Shown piece after piece: positions 51,892 through 60,188 of a stretch of DNA of 64,000 bases. The stretch spans positions 359,558 to 423,557 of the forward strand of contig NZ_LMFQ01000021.1 of the NCBI RefSeq assembly GCF_001426905.1, in the 5' to 3' direction. Both the position numbers and the translations under genes were made by a program. The notes below the pieces were generated by a model, which saw nothing but the letters and a program-made list of their open reading frames with translations, searched no databases and was not told the origin of the DNA. Source of the stretch: Caulobacter sp. Root1455 (GTDB taxonomy: Bacteria > Pseudomonadota > Alphaproteobacteria > Caulobacterales > Caulobacteraceae). Within the stretch, counting starts at the first letter, position 1. The number at the start of each line of letters is the position of its first letter.

Positions 51892-53054
51892 GGCGCGGTC
51901 TCCAGCGTGGGATAGTCCACCAGCCTCACCTCCCCGTCGTCGGCGGCGCGCTCGATCCGCAGCGACACCGCCATGCCGGCGCGCGGCGGACCGTCGGGGG
52001 TCAGGACGACGACGCCGGGATCGGCGACCAGGGCGATATCGGGCGTGCACGGCGCGGCCTGGACCCTGGACGGCCGCGACGACGGCGCCCGCGCACGGCT
52101 CAGCAGCTTGGCCAGACCGAAGCCGCCGGCGGCGGCCGCGGCCAGGGCGACCAGCCACAGCCAGATCGGTATCGCGGGCCGCTCGGCGGGAGGCGGCGCT
52201 TCCACCGGCGTCGCCGGCGCGCCCGCCACCGGCGGCGGCCTCGGCGACGGGGGCGGTTCGACCACCGCCACGGGCGGAGACTCGGGCTCGACTACGGGCA
52301 CGGGCTTTGGCCGCACCGGCTCGGGCTTGACGGGCTTTGGCGTCAGCGTCGGCGGCGTCTGGACCGGCGGCTTCGACACGACGGGCGGCTGAACGGGCGG
52401 GGGTTGGACGACGGGCGGCGGCGCGACGACGGGCGGGGTCTGCAGGACCAGCGGCGGCTGGCCGCGCATCCCGGCCGTGCGCCAGGCGTCGGCCGTGCAG
52501 CGCCGCCAGCGTTCGGGGACGCCGGCATAGGGGGCGCAGGCGGCCTGGATCTCGGGGATGACGGCCAGCGGATCGGCCGGCGGCTTCGGGGTCTTCGGGC
52601 GATTTTGCCAAGAGTCGATCAGCTTGTTCAGCTGCGGCGTGATGTCGACGGGTTCAGGCGCGGGCGCCGTGGCGGGAGGAACGGTCGTGGACGGCGTCGC
52701 GGCGGCGGGCGCGGCGTCGGGGAACAACCGCTGGCAATAGGCCGTCGCGTTCGTCCGGCCGACATACGACCGCAGGCATTCGGCGTAGGTCTTGGGCGCG
52801 GCGACGGCGGGGGCGGCGGTCGGCGCCGCGACGGTCGGAACGGCCGTCGTCACCGGGCGAACGGACTGCTGGAACGCGGCGGCGGGCGTCGCGATCGCCA
52901 GCAGCAGCACCGCGACGACGCCGCCGGCCCGGCGTCCCGCGGAACGTCCGGCTTGGTCGCCCCCAACCCTGCCCAGATCCCGTGTCACTCCAGACGACCT
53001 TTCAATCGCGAGGAAGAGGGCCAGCACGGTCCGCCCGCGACAATGCGCGGTCAA
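51888..53054 (-). CDS. Proline-rich membrane-anchored hypothetical protein
   Basis: A 388-residue protein with an N-terminal signal (VVAVLLLAIATPAAA), four spaced cysteines (YAECLRSYV, AYCQRLF, AACAPY, WRRCTADAW) suggesting a periplasmic disulfide domain, a long Pro/Val-rich region, one membrane segment (IPIWLWLVALAAAAAGGFG) and a small cytoplasmic beta domain. It overlaps the next gene by four bases. The layout suggests a protein spanning the inner membrane with an extended periplasmic part; function unknown. Confidence 0.7.
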   Translation of the reverse strand: MTAHCRGRTVLALFLAIERSSGVTRDLGRVGGDQAGRSAGRRAGGVVAVLLLAIATPAAAFQQSVRPVTTAVPTVAAPTAAPAVAAPKTYAECLRSYVGRTNATAYCQRLFPDAAPAAATPSTTVPPATAPAPEPVDITPQLNKLIDSWQNRPKTPKPPADPLAVIPEIQAACAPYAGVPERWRRCTADAWRTAGMRGQPPLVLQTPPVVAPPPVVQPPPVQPPVVSKPPVQTPPTLTPKPVKPEPVRPKPVPVVEPESPPVAVVEPPPSPRPPPVAGAPATPVEAPPPAERPAIPIWLWLVALAAAAAGGFGLAKLLSRARAPSSRPSRVQAAPCTPDIALVADPGVVVLTPDGPPRAGMAVSLRIERAADDGEVRLVDYPTLETAP

Positions 53055-53118
53055 GTAGAATTAAATCAATCCGGCAACCTGAACGGACAAGCTTGGCCGT
53101 TCAGCGCGGCGGCGAGGC

Positions 53119-54720
53119 CTAGCCGCGTTCCTTGGTCCGCTCGAACCGCACCTTGGGGTAACGTTCGGCGACATAACCGATCTCCCAGGACGACTTGCCC
53201 AGGAACACCGGCTGTTCGTCGATGTCGTGGGCCATGGCCGTGCGGTGCTTGTTGGTGAAGTCCTCGACGTCGGCGCGCTCGCCGCTGATCCAGCGGGCCT
53301 CGGCGTAGGGCGCGGCCTCGAAGATGCAGTCCAGGGCGTATTCGTTGGCCAGGCGGTCGGCCATGACCTCGAACTGCAGCTGGCCCACGGCGCCGACGAT
53401 GAAGTCCGAGCTGCCGATCATCGGGCGGAACAGCTGGGTCACACCCTCCTCGGCCAGGCCTTCCAGCGCCTTCTTCAGGTGCTTGGCCTTCAGCGGATCC
53501 TTGACCCGCACGCGGCGCAGGATTTCCGGGGCGAAGTTGGGCAGGCCGGCGAAGCGCAGGGTCCCGCTCTCGGACAGGCTGTCGCCCACCCGCAGCACGC
53601 CGTGGTTGGGAATGCCGATCACGTCGCCGGCGAAGGCGTCCTCGGCCAGTTCGCGGTCGCTGGCGAAGAACATGATCGGCGCGTTGACGCTCATGGCCTT
53701 GCCGGTGTTCTGGGCCTTCAGCTTCATGCCGCGCGTGAAGCGGCCGCTGGTCAGGCGCAGGAAGGCGATCCGGTCGCGGTGATTGGGGTCCATGTTGGCC
53801 TGGACCTTGAACACGAAGCCCGAGACCTCGCTGTCGCCGGGGGCGATGTGGGTGTCCACGCCCGCCTTGCTGACCTTGGCCGGATGCGGCGGCGGGGCGT
53901 AGGCGCCGATGCCGGCCAGCAGCTCGTTGACGCCGAAATGGCGCAGGGCCGAGCCGAAGAACACCGGCGTCATGTGGCCTTCCAGGAAGCTCTGCACGTC
54001 GAACGGCTTGGCGGCCTCGGAGACCAGCATGGCCCCCTCCTCCACCTCCGACAGCTCCTCGGGGTCGAGGTACTGGACGATGGCGTTCGACTTCAGCGAC
54101 ACGGCGGGCGGATGGCCCTCCTCGTCGGTCGAGCTCTTCTTGGCGTAGGGGATGAAGGTCTGGGCCCGCAGGTCCAGCATGCCCTTGAACCGCCCGCCCG
54201 AGCCGGCGGGCCAGAACAGCGGCGCGGGGTCCAGGGCCAGCTTCGAGGAGACCTCGTCCAGCAGCTCGAACGGGTCCTGGGCCTCGCGGTCCATCTTGTT
54301 GATGAAGGTGATGATCGGGATGTCGCGCAGGCGGCACACCTCGAACAGCTTCAGGGTCTGGGGCTCGATGCCCTTGGCGGCGTCCAGCACCATGATCGCC
54401 GCGTCGGCGGCCGTCAGGGTGCGGTAGGTGTCTTCCGAGAAGTCCTCGTGGCCCGGGGTGTCCAGCAGGTTGAACATCAGGCCGTCGTGGTCGAACGTCA
54501 TGACCGAAGCCGAGACCGAGATCCCGCGCTCGCGTTCGATCTTCATCCAGTCGGACTGAGTGCGCCGGGCCTGGCCGCGGGCCCGCACGGCGCCGGCCGC
54601 GCGGATCGCCCCGCCGGCCAGCAGCAGGTTCTCGGTCAGGGTGGTCTTGCCGGCGTCGGGGTGGCTGATGATCGCGAAGGTGCGCCGACGCGCGGCCTCG
54701 AGGGCGAGGGAGGTGCTCAT
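53119..54720 (-). CDS. prfC: Peptide chain release factor 3
   Basis: A 533-residue GTPase that removes RF1/RF2 from ribosomes after termination. GTPase motifs are complete: SHPDAGKTTLTE (G1), RGISVSASVM (switch I region), DTPGHEDF (G3) and NKMDREAQDP (G4). The C-terminal RF3 domain holds PVFFGSALRHFGVNELL and GAVGQLQFEVM. Length and layout match RF3. The neighbouring HExxH genes are on the same strand upstream, but there is no functional link. Confidence 0.96.
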   Translation of the reverse strand: MSTSLALEAARRRTFAIISHPDAGKTTLTENLLLAGGAIRAAGAVRARGQARRTQSDWMKIERERGISVSASVMTFDHDGLMFNLLDTPGHEDFSEDTYRTLTAADAAIMVLDAAKGIEPQTLKLFEVCRLRDIPIITFINKMDREAQDPFELLDEVSSKLALDPAPLFWPAGSGGRFKGMLDLRAQTFIPYAKKSSTDEEGHPPAVSLKSNAIVQYLDPEELSEVEEGAMLVSEAAKPFDVQSFLEGHMTPVFFGSALRHFGVNELLAGIGAYAPPPHPAKVSKAGVDTHIAPGDSEVSGFVFKVQANMDPNHRDRIAFLRLTSGRFTRGMKLKAQNTGKAMSVNAPIMFFASDRELAEDAFAGDVIGIPNHGVLRVGDSLSESGTLRFAGLPNFAPEILRRVRVKDPLKAKHLKKALEGLAEEGVTQLFRPMIGSSDFIVGAVGQLQFEVMADRLANEYALDCIFEAAPYAEARWISGERADVEDFTNKHRTAMAHDIDEQPVFLGKSSWEIGYVAERYPKVRFERTKERG

Positions 54721-54729
54721 CCCCGGGGG

Positions 54730-56313
54730 TTAGCTCCCCGAGGCCGCCTTGTCACCCTCTGCCGACGCCTTGGCGGCCGACTTCGGCGTCTCCGGCGTCG
54801 CGGCCTTGTCGCTGTCGGCGGCCTTGGGGTCGATGGTCTTGAGCAGGGCCTGGGCCGCCTCGACCTCGCCGCCGCCGTGCGGATTGCTGGCCAGCGGGGT
54901 GAGCACGGTGCGGGCCGTCTCCACGTCCTTCACCTGGATCAGGGCCTTGGCCGCGTCGAGGCGCAGGTGGCCGACCTGCGGCGCCAGGACCACCGCCCGC
55001 ACGCGAATGTCGGCCATGGCGTCGGTCAGCGGCTCCAGGCTGTGGGCTTCCGCATAGCCGTGCAGGGTCTCGGGATTGTCCGGATTGACCTTGAAGGCGC
55101 GGGCGAACAGCTTGCCGGCCTGGGCGAAGTCGGCGACGCGCTGGGCCGGATCGTCCGTTCCCGCGGTCAGGCGGCTTTCCCCCAGCGCCACCAGCGCCGC
55201 CTCGTCCTTGGGATCGGCGGTCAGCAGACCATTGAGGATCGCCTCGCCGGCCTTGCGGTCGCCGAACGTCGTCTCGGCCCTGGCCAGGATCAGCTGGCTG
55301 AACCGATCCTTCGGCCGCTTGGCGGCGGCGGCGCGGATGTCGGCCAGGGTTTCGGCGGCCTCGTCCTTGGACACGCCCAGCTTCAGCCGCTGGCCTTCCA
55401 GAAGCAGGTCGTCGGCGCCGGGCGACAGGTGGGTCACGGTGATGGCGGGCTCCAGCGCGCCGGTCCGCGGCAGAGCGCCCGCCGGAATGGGCCGGTTCAT
55501 ATAGGCCTGCAGCTTGCGGCGCAGACCTTGCGGGTCATCGCCATAGACCTTCCGCCAGGCCTCGACCGGATCCTCGCCGGAACGCACCGCGTCCAGATAG
55601 GGGCCCAGCAGCTTGTGTCGCGCCGGGTCGGACAGGATGTAGTGGGTCAGCAGCCAGGCCTGGGCGTAATAGGCGTAGACGTCCCGCTCCTTGAGCGCCC
55701 CGGGACGCTTGCTCAGCACGTCCTCCATCGAGATCCAGCCGCCCGGCTGGGTCAGGCTGTAGGCCCGTCCCCGGTTCACCCCGCCCACCACCATGCGCGA
55801 CCTAGCCAGGTCGGCGGTCATGTAATATTCGGCGTAGCCCTCGACCAGCCAGGCCGGATAGGCGCTGGGATAGTACTGCAGCATGAAGTGGTGCACGTAT
55901 TCGTGCAGCACCGTGTCGTCGCCCTTGTTCCGGTCCCCCTCGCCGGCGCCGTCGCGGATCGCCACGACGAAGACCTCCGGCACCGAGGAGAGATAGACCC
56001 CCGCCATGCCCTCCTTGGCGCTGGGCAGCACGCGCTTCAGCTGTCCCAGGCCCGAGACCAGGTACACGGGCAGCTTGCGCGGCGTGACCTCGTCCTTGGG
56101 GCGGCCGTGTAGCCGGCGCAGCAGCGAATCGAAGTCCTCGAGCTGGGTCGCGTACTCGCGAACCGCGTTCTCGCTGCGGCCGTAGACCACGAAGTGATCG
56201 CTCTCGGCCCGCAGCCATTCGGCCTTGGCCGGCGATCCGACCGCCAGAAACGCGGTCGCCAGCAGCCCCGGCAAAAACCCGCGACTCTTCGGAAAGCCCT
56301 TCACGCGCGTCAC
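54730..56313 (-). CDS. Exported HExxH (gluzincin-like) protein with TPR-like tail, copy 1
   Basis: A 527-residue exported protein (signal ending GSPAKA). Near residue 136 is LHEYVHHFMLQYYPSAYP, followed by WLVEGYAEYY, giving HExxH plus a downstream Glu, the zinc site of gluzincin peptidases (peptidase MA-like). The C-terminal half has TPR-like helices (RAETTFGDRKAGEAILNGLL, FARAFKVNPDNPETLHGYAE). The tail is rich in Lys, Ala and Glu. A paralogue lies just upstream (56371-57903). Substrate and activity are unknown; it may be a periplasmic peptidase. Confidence 0.8.
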   Translation of the reverse strand: MTRVKGFPKSRGFLPGLLATAFLAVGSPAKAEWLRAESDHFVVYGRSENAVREYATQLEDFDSLLRRLHGRPKDEVTPRKLPVYLVSGLGQLKRVLPSAKEGMAGVYLSSVPEVFVVAIRDGAGEGDRNKGDDTVLHEYVHHFMLQYYPSAYPAWLVEGYAEYYMTADLARSRMVVGGVNRGRAYSLTQPGGWISMEDVLSKRPGALKERDVYAYYAQAWLLTHYILSDPARHKLLGPYLDAVRSGEDPVEAWRKVYGDDPQGLRRKLQAYMNRPIPAGALPRTGALEPAITVTHLSPGADDLLLEGQRLKLGVSKDEAAETLADIRAAAAKRPKDRFSQLILARAETTFGDRKAGEAILNGLLTADPKDEAALVALGESRLTAGTDDPAQRVADFAQAGKLFARAFKVNPDNPETLHGYAEAHSLEPLTDAMADIRVRAVVLAPQVGHLRLDAAKALIQVKDVETARTVLTPLASNPHGGGEVEAAQALLKTIDPKAADSDKAATPETPKSAAKASAEGDKAASGS

Positions 56314-56370
56314 CCCCTCAACGTTGCGTTGAACCTAAGCGGGGACCGTCATCGGGAGCAAGGTCGACGA

Positions 56371-57903
56371 TCAGTTCGCCGGCGCGGCCTTGTCGTCCTC
56401 AGCGCCGGCCCCGACCGGACGGCGCCGGGCCATGGCCTGTTCGAAGCGGGCGCGGGCCTGGAGACGTTCGGGGCCGGCGTGCGGATTGTTGAACACCGGC
56501 TCCAGGATCGCGGCGGCCTCCTCGAAGCGATCGCGGCGCATCAGGGCGTCGGCGGCCGCCAGCCGGAAGGCCGCCACTTGCGGCGCCAGCTGCTCGGCCC
56601 GCAGCAGCACATTGACGACGTTGTCGCTGGGATAGCCGGCCTCGCCGCGTCGGCTGATCCCATAGTCGTAGAGCAGCAAGGGACTGTTCGGATCGACCTT
56701 GAAGCCCTTGCCGAACCAGTTGCGCGCCTCGTTCAGCAGTTCGGCGGCGCGCGGCCGGTCGCCGCGGGCCTGCAACATGCAGGACCAGCCCATCATCTGG
56801 ATCGCCTCGACGTCGCGCGGATCCGCCTCGATCCGGTGCTTGAGGATGGCCTGGGCCTTGGCGCGGTCGCCGAAGTCGTTCTCGGCGCGGGCCAGGACCA
56901 GGTCGGCCAGGCGATCGTCGGGATAGCGGGCGGCGCGTTCGCGGATCATCGCCAGCACGGCCGGCCGTTCGGCGGGCGGCACGCCCAGCTTCAGGCGCTG
57001 GTTCTCCAGCAACAGGTCGTCGGCCGAGGGCGGCAGCCGCGTGACGGGGGCCGCGGTCGCGCTGGGCGCGGGCCGGGGCATGCGCAGTCCCGGCAGCTTG
57101 GCCATGTAGCGCTTGAGCGTGCGTTCGAGATCGCTCAGCGGCATGCCCGCCGCCGTGACCATCTCGCCGACCGGGTCGCCGCCGGCCGCCACCGCCCCGG
57201 CATAGGCCGTCAGGCGCTTCAGGCGGTCGGGATCCGACATCATGTAATGGGTCAGGATCCAGGACTGGGCGTAGAAGGCGCCGACGTCTCGACGGCCGCC
57301 CTCGAGGGCCCGGCGGCCCAGGATCTGGTCGTAGGGCTCCCAGACGCGGCCGCGCAGCCAGGCGATCCGCTCGTTGGTCACGCCCAGCTCGACGACATCG
57401 AGTTTGAACCGCGTGGTCTTGAAATATTCCGCATAGCCCTCGACCAGCCAGGACGGATAGGCGGCCGGCGCGTGCTGGGCCATGAAATGGTGGGTGTATT
57501 CGTGGAACAGGGTGGCGCGCCCGCGATCTTCGCCGCCCTCCAGGCTCATGAGCGCGAAGACGTCGCCGATCGAGGCCGAGTAGAAGCCGTTCACCTTCTC
57601 GTCCAGGTCCGGCTTCACCCGCAGTTCGTCGAACCGGCGCGGCACGAGATAGATCGGCAGCGGCCGCCCGTCGGAACGCTCCATCGCGCCGTGCAAGGTT
57701 CGCAGCAGGCCGTCGAAATCCTCCAGATCGCGCGCGAAGTCGCGCAGCGTGTTCTCCCCGACCTTGCCGTACAGAACAAAGCCCGGCGTCTCGGTGCGCG
57801 CCCAGTCGCCGCCGTCGCGGGCCCTGGCGACTCCGCTTCCGACCAGCGGCGCGACGGCGGCGGACAGGGCGAAGGCTCGTCGGGACATCGGGCGTGACGA
57901 CAT
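56371..57903 (-). CDS. Exported HExxH (gluzincin-like) protein with TPR-like tail, copy 2
   Basis: A 510-residue paralogue of the next gene, sharing FHEYTHHFMAQHAPAAYP and WLVEGYAEYF (zinc site near residue 132) and the TPR-like C-terminal half (RAENDFGDRAKAQAILKHRI). The N-terminus SRRAFALSAAVAPLVGSG looks like a Tat signal, unlike the Sec-type signal of the other copy. This suggests export after folding or with a cofactor. The start at 57903 is preferred over 57969. The two genes are tandem duplicates 58 bases apart. Confidence 0.8.
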   Translation of the reverse strand: MSSRPMSRRAFALSAAVAPLVGSGVARARDGGDWARTETPGFVLYGKVGENTLRDFARDLEDFDGLLRTLHGAMERSDGRPLPIYLVPRRFDELRVKPDLDEKVNGFYSASIGDVFALMSLEGGEDRGRATLFHEYTHHFMAQHAPAAYPSWLVEGYAEYFKTTRFKLDVVELGVTNERIAWLRGRVWEPYDQILGRRALEGGRRDVGAFYAQSWILTHYMMSDPDRLKRLTAYAGAVAAGGDPVGEMVTAAGMPLSDLERTLKRYMAKLPGLRMPRPAPSATAAPVTRLPPSADDLLLENQRLKLGVPPAERPAVLAMIRERAARYPDDRLADLVLARAENDFGDRAKAQAILKHRIEADPRDVEAIQMMGWSCMLQARGDRPRAAELLNEARNWFGKGFKVDPNSPLLLYDYGISRRGEAGYPSDNVVNVLLRAEQLAPQVAAFRLAAADALMRRDRFEEAAAILEPVFNNPHAGPERLQARARFEQAMARRRPVGAGAEDDKAAPAN

Positions 57904-58061
57904 GCGGATTCTCCAGGCGGCCTTGGAGTGTTTGGCGACTCGGGGGCGGCGAACAACCCCAGGGCGCACGCTAAATGCGCTCGAAACGTGACGGTCGCCA
58001 CCCCGCGCCGACGCCGCGCGTGGTGCGACCTTCCGCCCCGTACCCAGCCTACGAAAATCCC

Positions 58062-58087
58062 GGAACGACCCTAGTCTTCGCGGGGTT
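58062..58087 (+). promoter_or_regulatory. Possible EcfG-type stress promoter
   Basis: GGAAC, 17 bases, then GGTT. The alphaproteobacterial general-stress sigma prefers GGAAC-N16/17-CGTT, so one base of the -10 differs. It would drive the small membrane protein gene at 58156. Confidence 0.3.
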
Positions 58088-58155
58088 TTAGAGTCATGCT
58101 GACGTTACTGCGGACCTGCCCACGCAGAGGGGCGGCCGCGAGCGAGGAAACGACA

Positions 58156-58302
58156 ATGGCTATGGTTCACGAGCCGCGCCACCAACGCGGCGTCTGCACC
58201 CCCCAAGGCAACGCCCTCTGCCTGGGCGTGGCGCTTGGCGGTCTGGTCCTGGTGGCGATGATCTTGAGTTGGCTGTTCAGCCTGGTCGGCCTGTTCCTTT
58301 AG
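58156..58302 (+). CDS. Small single-span membrane protein
   Basis: A 48-residue protein with one strong membrane segment (CLGVALGGLVLVAMILSWLF) after a short basic N-terminus (HEPRHQRGVCTPQG). GAGGAAA precedes the ATG by seven bases, which supports it as a real small gene. No function is recognised. It is divergent from the HExxH gene and convergent with the hypothetical at 58346. Confidence 0.65.
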   Translation: MAMVHEPRHQRGVCTPQGNALCLGVALGGLVLVAMILSWLFSLVGLFL

Positions 58303-58318
58303 GCGACCAGGGTCTTCA

Positions 58319-58340
58319 GGCCTGGACCATGGTCCAGGCC
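58319..58340. terminator. 22-base palindrome between convergent genes
   Basis: GGCCTGGACC-AT-GGTCCAGGCC is a perfect inverted repeat located between the stops of the genes at 58156-58302 and 58346-58726. It lacks a T tract but may end transcription in both directions. Confidence 0.6.
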
Positions 58341-58345
58341 CGCGG

Positions 58346-58726
58346 TCAGGCCGCCAGACGCCGCCAGACCTGACGGTCGGCTTCCACGTTGCTCAGCGCG
58401 CCGGCTTTCTGACGCTCGAACAACGATCCCATGATCTCCAGACTCAGCTGCGCGTAGCGCACCTGCACCTGATCGACCAGGCAGCCCCGCGACGGCGCGA
58501 TGAACAGCGCCGCGTTGATGTCCGGAGCCTTGCTGATGATCAAGGCGGCCAGGCGCCGGGCCTTCTCCGGATCCTTGTGATGCAGCAGCGGCTCGGCGGC
58601 GTACAGCTCCTGACCCAGCTTTCCGACATAGTTCAGCGACACCTTGGCGAAACGCTCGCTGGTGAGCGGCGGGGCCAGTTCGGCCGCGTCGAAGCTGAGA
58701 ATGACGTCGTTAAGCAGGAAAAGCAT
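58346..58726 (-). CDS. Hypothetical protein, mostly helical
   Basis: A 126-residue protein starting MLFLLNDVILSFDAAELAP, with helices (SERFAKVSLNYVGKLGQELY, VRYAQLSLEIMGSLFERQ). No signal, membrane span or known motif is seen. AAGG stands five bases before the ATG at 58726. The frame extending to 58903 is rejected as the extra part is low in coding quality. Function unknown. Confidence 0.7.
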   Translation of the reverse strand: MLFLLNDVILSFDAAELAPPLTSERFAKVSLNYVGKLGQELYAAEPLLHHKDPEKARRLAALIISKAPDINAALFIAPSRGCLVDQVQVRYAQLSLEIMGSLFERQKAGALSNVEADRQVWRRLAA

Positions 58727-58933
58727 CGGAACCTTGCTGAGGCCTGGCGGCGGCGGACGGGGCGGTCGGGGAGACGCCGGACACCCTGCCGCATCGAGCT
58801 TTCGTTCCGGTTTAGGAGCAGGGTTAACGGCGTGGGAAATGAGATTCCTGGATAAACGTCGGGACACGGAACAGGACTTGGCGCGATCGCTCCGGCGCCC
58901 CATGTGGAGACCTCGTTCCGCCGGAGGCAGCGC

Positions 58934-59659
58934 TTGATCCCGCCAGACACTTTAAAGGGCGACATCACCGCCGCCCTGCGTGACACCGGCTTCTGTCGCG
59001 TCCCGCCGGCCGAGGCCGACGCCTTGCTGGGTCCCGAGGCCCTGGCCGGGTGGGACGCCTTCGCCGACAGTTGGAACGATCTGGGCCTGGACCGCTTCAT
59101 GGCCGACGGCGGCCGCTATCGGCGGCGGCGCTTCGCGGCGTTCTCGGCCTCGCCTGGAGGCCTGGTCCGCAAGCCGCATCAGCCGCACTATCAAAGCCGC
59201 GACTACAACGGCCTGAACGGCGGGGTGCAGCGCTGGTTCGAACCGATCCTCGACACCGTGGCCGAGCATCCGGTGACCCAGGGGATCCTTCGCGAAGGCC
59301 TGGCGCTGTTCCATCCGCTGACCGTCGATCCGCCCAAGGCCTGGCACGTGGAGCTGCACCAGTTCCGCATCGAGGCCGGCGACGGCGAGACGGGCCTGCC
59401 CACCCCCGAAGGCGCGCACCGCGACGGCGTCGACTGGGTGATCGTCATGCTGGTCGAACGGCACAACGTCGCCAGCGGGGTCACGGACATCTTCGCGCCG
59501 AACGGCGCGCGGCTAGGCGCCTTCACCCTGGAGCGGCCGCGCGACAGCGTGTTCCTGGACGACCACCGCGTGCTGCATGGGGTAACGGCGATCCACCCGC
59601 TGGAACCGGGCGTGCCGGCGCGGCGGGACGTGCTGGTCGCGACGTTTCGGCGGGAGTAG
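58934..59659 (+). CDS. 2-oxoglutarate/Fe(II)-dependent dioxygenase family protein
   Basis: A 241-residue enzyme of the 2OG-Fe dioxygenase family that includes L-isoleucine hydroxylases. Iron ligands fit GAHRDGVDWVIVML (HxD) and the C-terminal histidine in DHRVLHGVTAIHP, with an Arg in RRDVLVATFRRE for 2-oxoglutarate. It probably hydroxylates an amino acid or small molecule in the cytoplasm; substrate unknown. The TTG at 58934 has GGAGG seven bases upstream; a GTG at 58904 is possible but lacks this. Its stop lies in the left arm of a palindromic repeat. Confidence 0.83.
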   Translation: MIPPDTLKGDITAALRDTGFCRVPPAEADALLGPEALAGWDAFADSWNDLGLDRFMADGGRYRRRRFAAFSASPGGLVRKPHQPHYQSRDYNGLNGGVQRWFEPILDTVAEHPVTQGILREGLALFHPLTVDPPKAWHVELHQFRIEAGDGETGLPTPEGAHRDGVDWVIVMLVERHNVASGVTDIFAPNGARLGAFTLERPRDSVFLDDHRVLHGVTAIHPLEPGVPARRDVLVATFRRE

Positions 59660-59778
59660 GCGCGGTGCGTCCTTCGAGGCTCGGCTACGCCTCGCACCTC
59701 GGGATGAGGGATTCAGAGCAACAAAGATCCTCATCCTGAGGCGTCCGCGCGGCGGACCTCGAAGGACGCACCGCGCCT
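59658..59778. repeat. Palindromic element with 22-base perfect arms between convergent genes
   Basis: The arms at 59658-59679 and 59757-59778 are exact inverted copies starting AGGCGCGGTGCGTCC. Each arm end forms part of a stop codon of the flanking genes (TAG of the dioxygenase, TGA of DUF1491). The inner part holds further hairpins (CGAGGC/GCCTCG and CCTCATCCTGAGG). Confidence 0.88.
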
Positions 59779-60119
59779 CAGCCCTTGGGTTCCGCTTCCA
59801 CCGGCTCGGTCAGGAAATGCCGCCCGTCGCGGTCCTCGATCTCGATCACCCAGATATCCGGATCGATCCGCGCGGCGCGTTCGGCGTAGGCGTCGAGATC
59901 CGGCTCGAAGTCCGAGCGGACGGGCTGCATCCAGAACCGCTCGCCGTCGCCACGCGTGGCTTCGCTATAGAGCTTGGCGGTGTTGGCGCGGCGGTCGACG
60001 GCCTTGACCAGCACCGCACCGGCCCGCGGGTCGCCCTTGCGGGCCACCGTGGCGAAGGCCCCGCCTAGTTCCGCGCGCCGGATCAGCGCGCCGACCCAGA
60101 TGTCCGTCGAAAGTAGCAT
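59778..60119 (-). CDS. DUF1491 family protein
   Basis: A 113-residue cytoplasmic protein of the DUF1491 family: WVGALIRRAELGGAFATVARKGDPRAGAVLVK at the start (written here only in part as VGALIRRAELGGA and GDPRAGAVLVK), then RDSFEPDLDAYAERA-like and PDIWVIEIEDRDGRHFL. The family is found across alphaproteobacteria and has no known function. Its stop codon uses the end of the palindromic element at 59658-59778. Confidence 0.88.
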   Translation of the reverse strand: MLLSTDIWVGALIRRAELGGAFATVARKGDPRAGAVLVKAVDRRANTAKLYSEATRGDGERFWMQPVRSDFEPDLDAYAERAARIDPDIWVIEIEDRDGRHFLTEPVEAEPKG

Positions 60120-60188
60120 CGCTAACCGAACCGCAACCTCGGCGCCCTAAGGCTGCCTGCTGAAACCGCTCTCGCAGAATACGAGATT

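Noticed and set aside
51892..52611. N-terminal extension of the hypothetical protein at 51319-51891
   Set aside because: The extension is an Arg/Ala-rich shadow of the proline-rich gene on the same strand in another frame; the ATGA overlap gives a natural start.
53227..56112. 961-codon open frame opposite prfC and the first HExxH gene
   Set aside because: It spans two well-defined genes on the opposite strand and has shadow composition.
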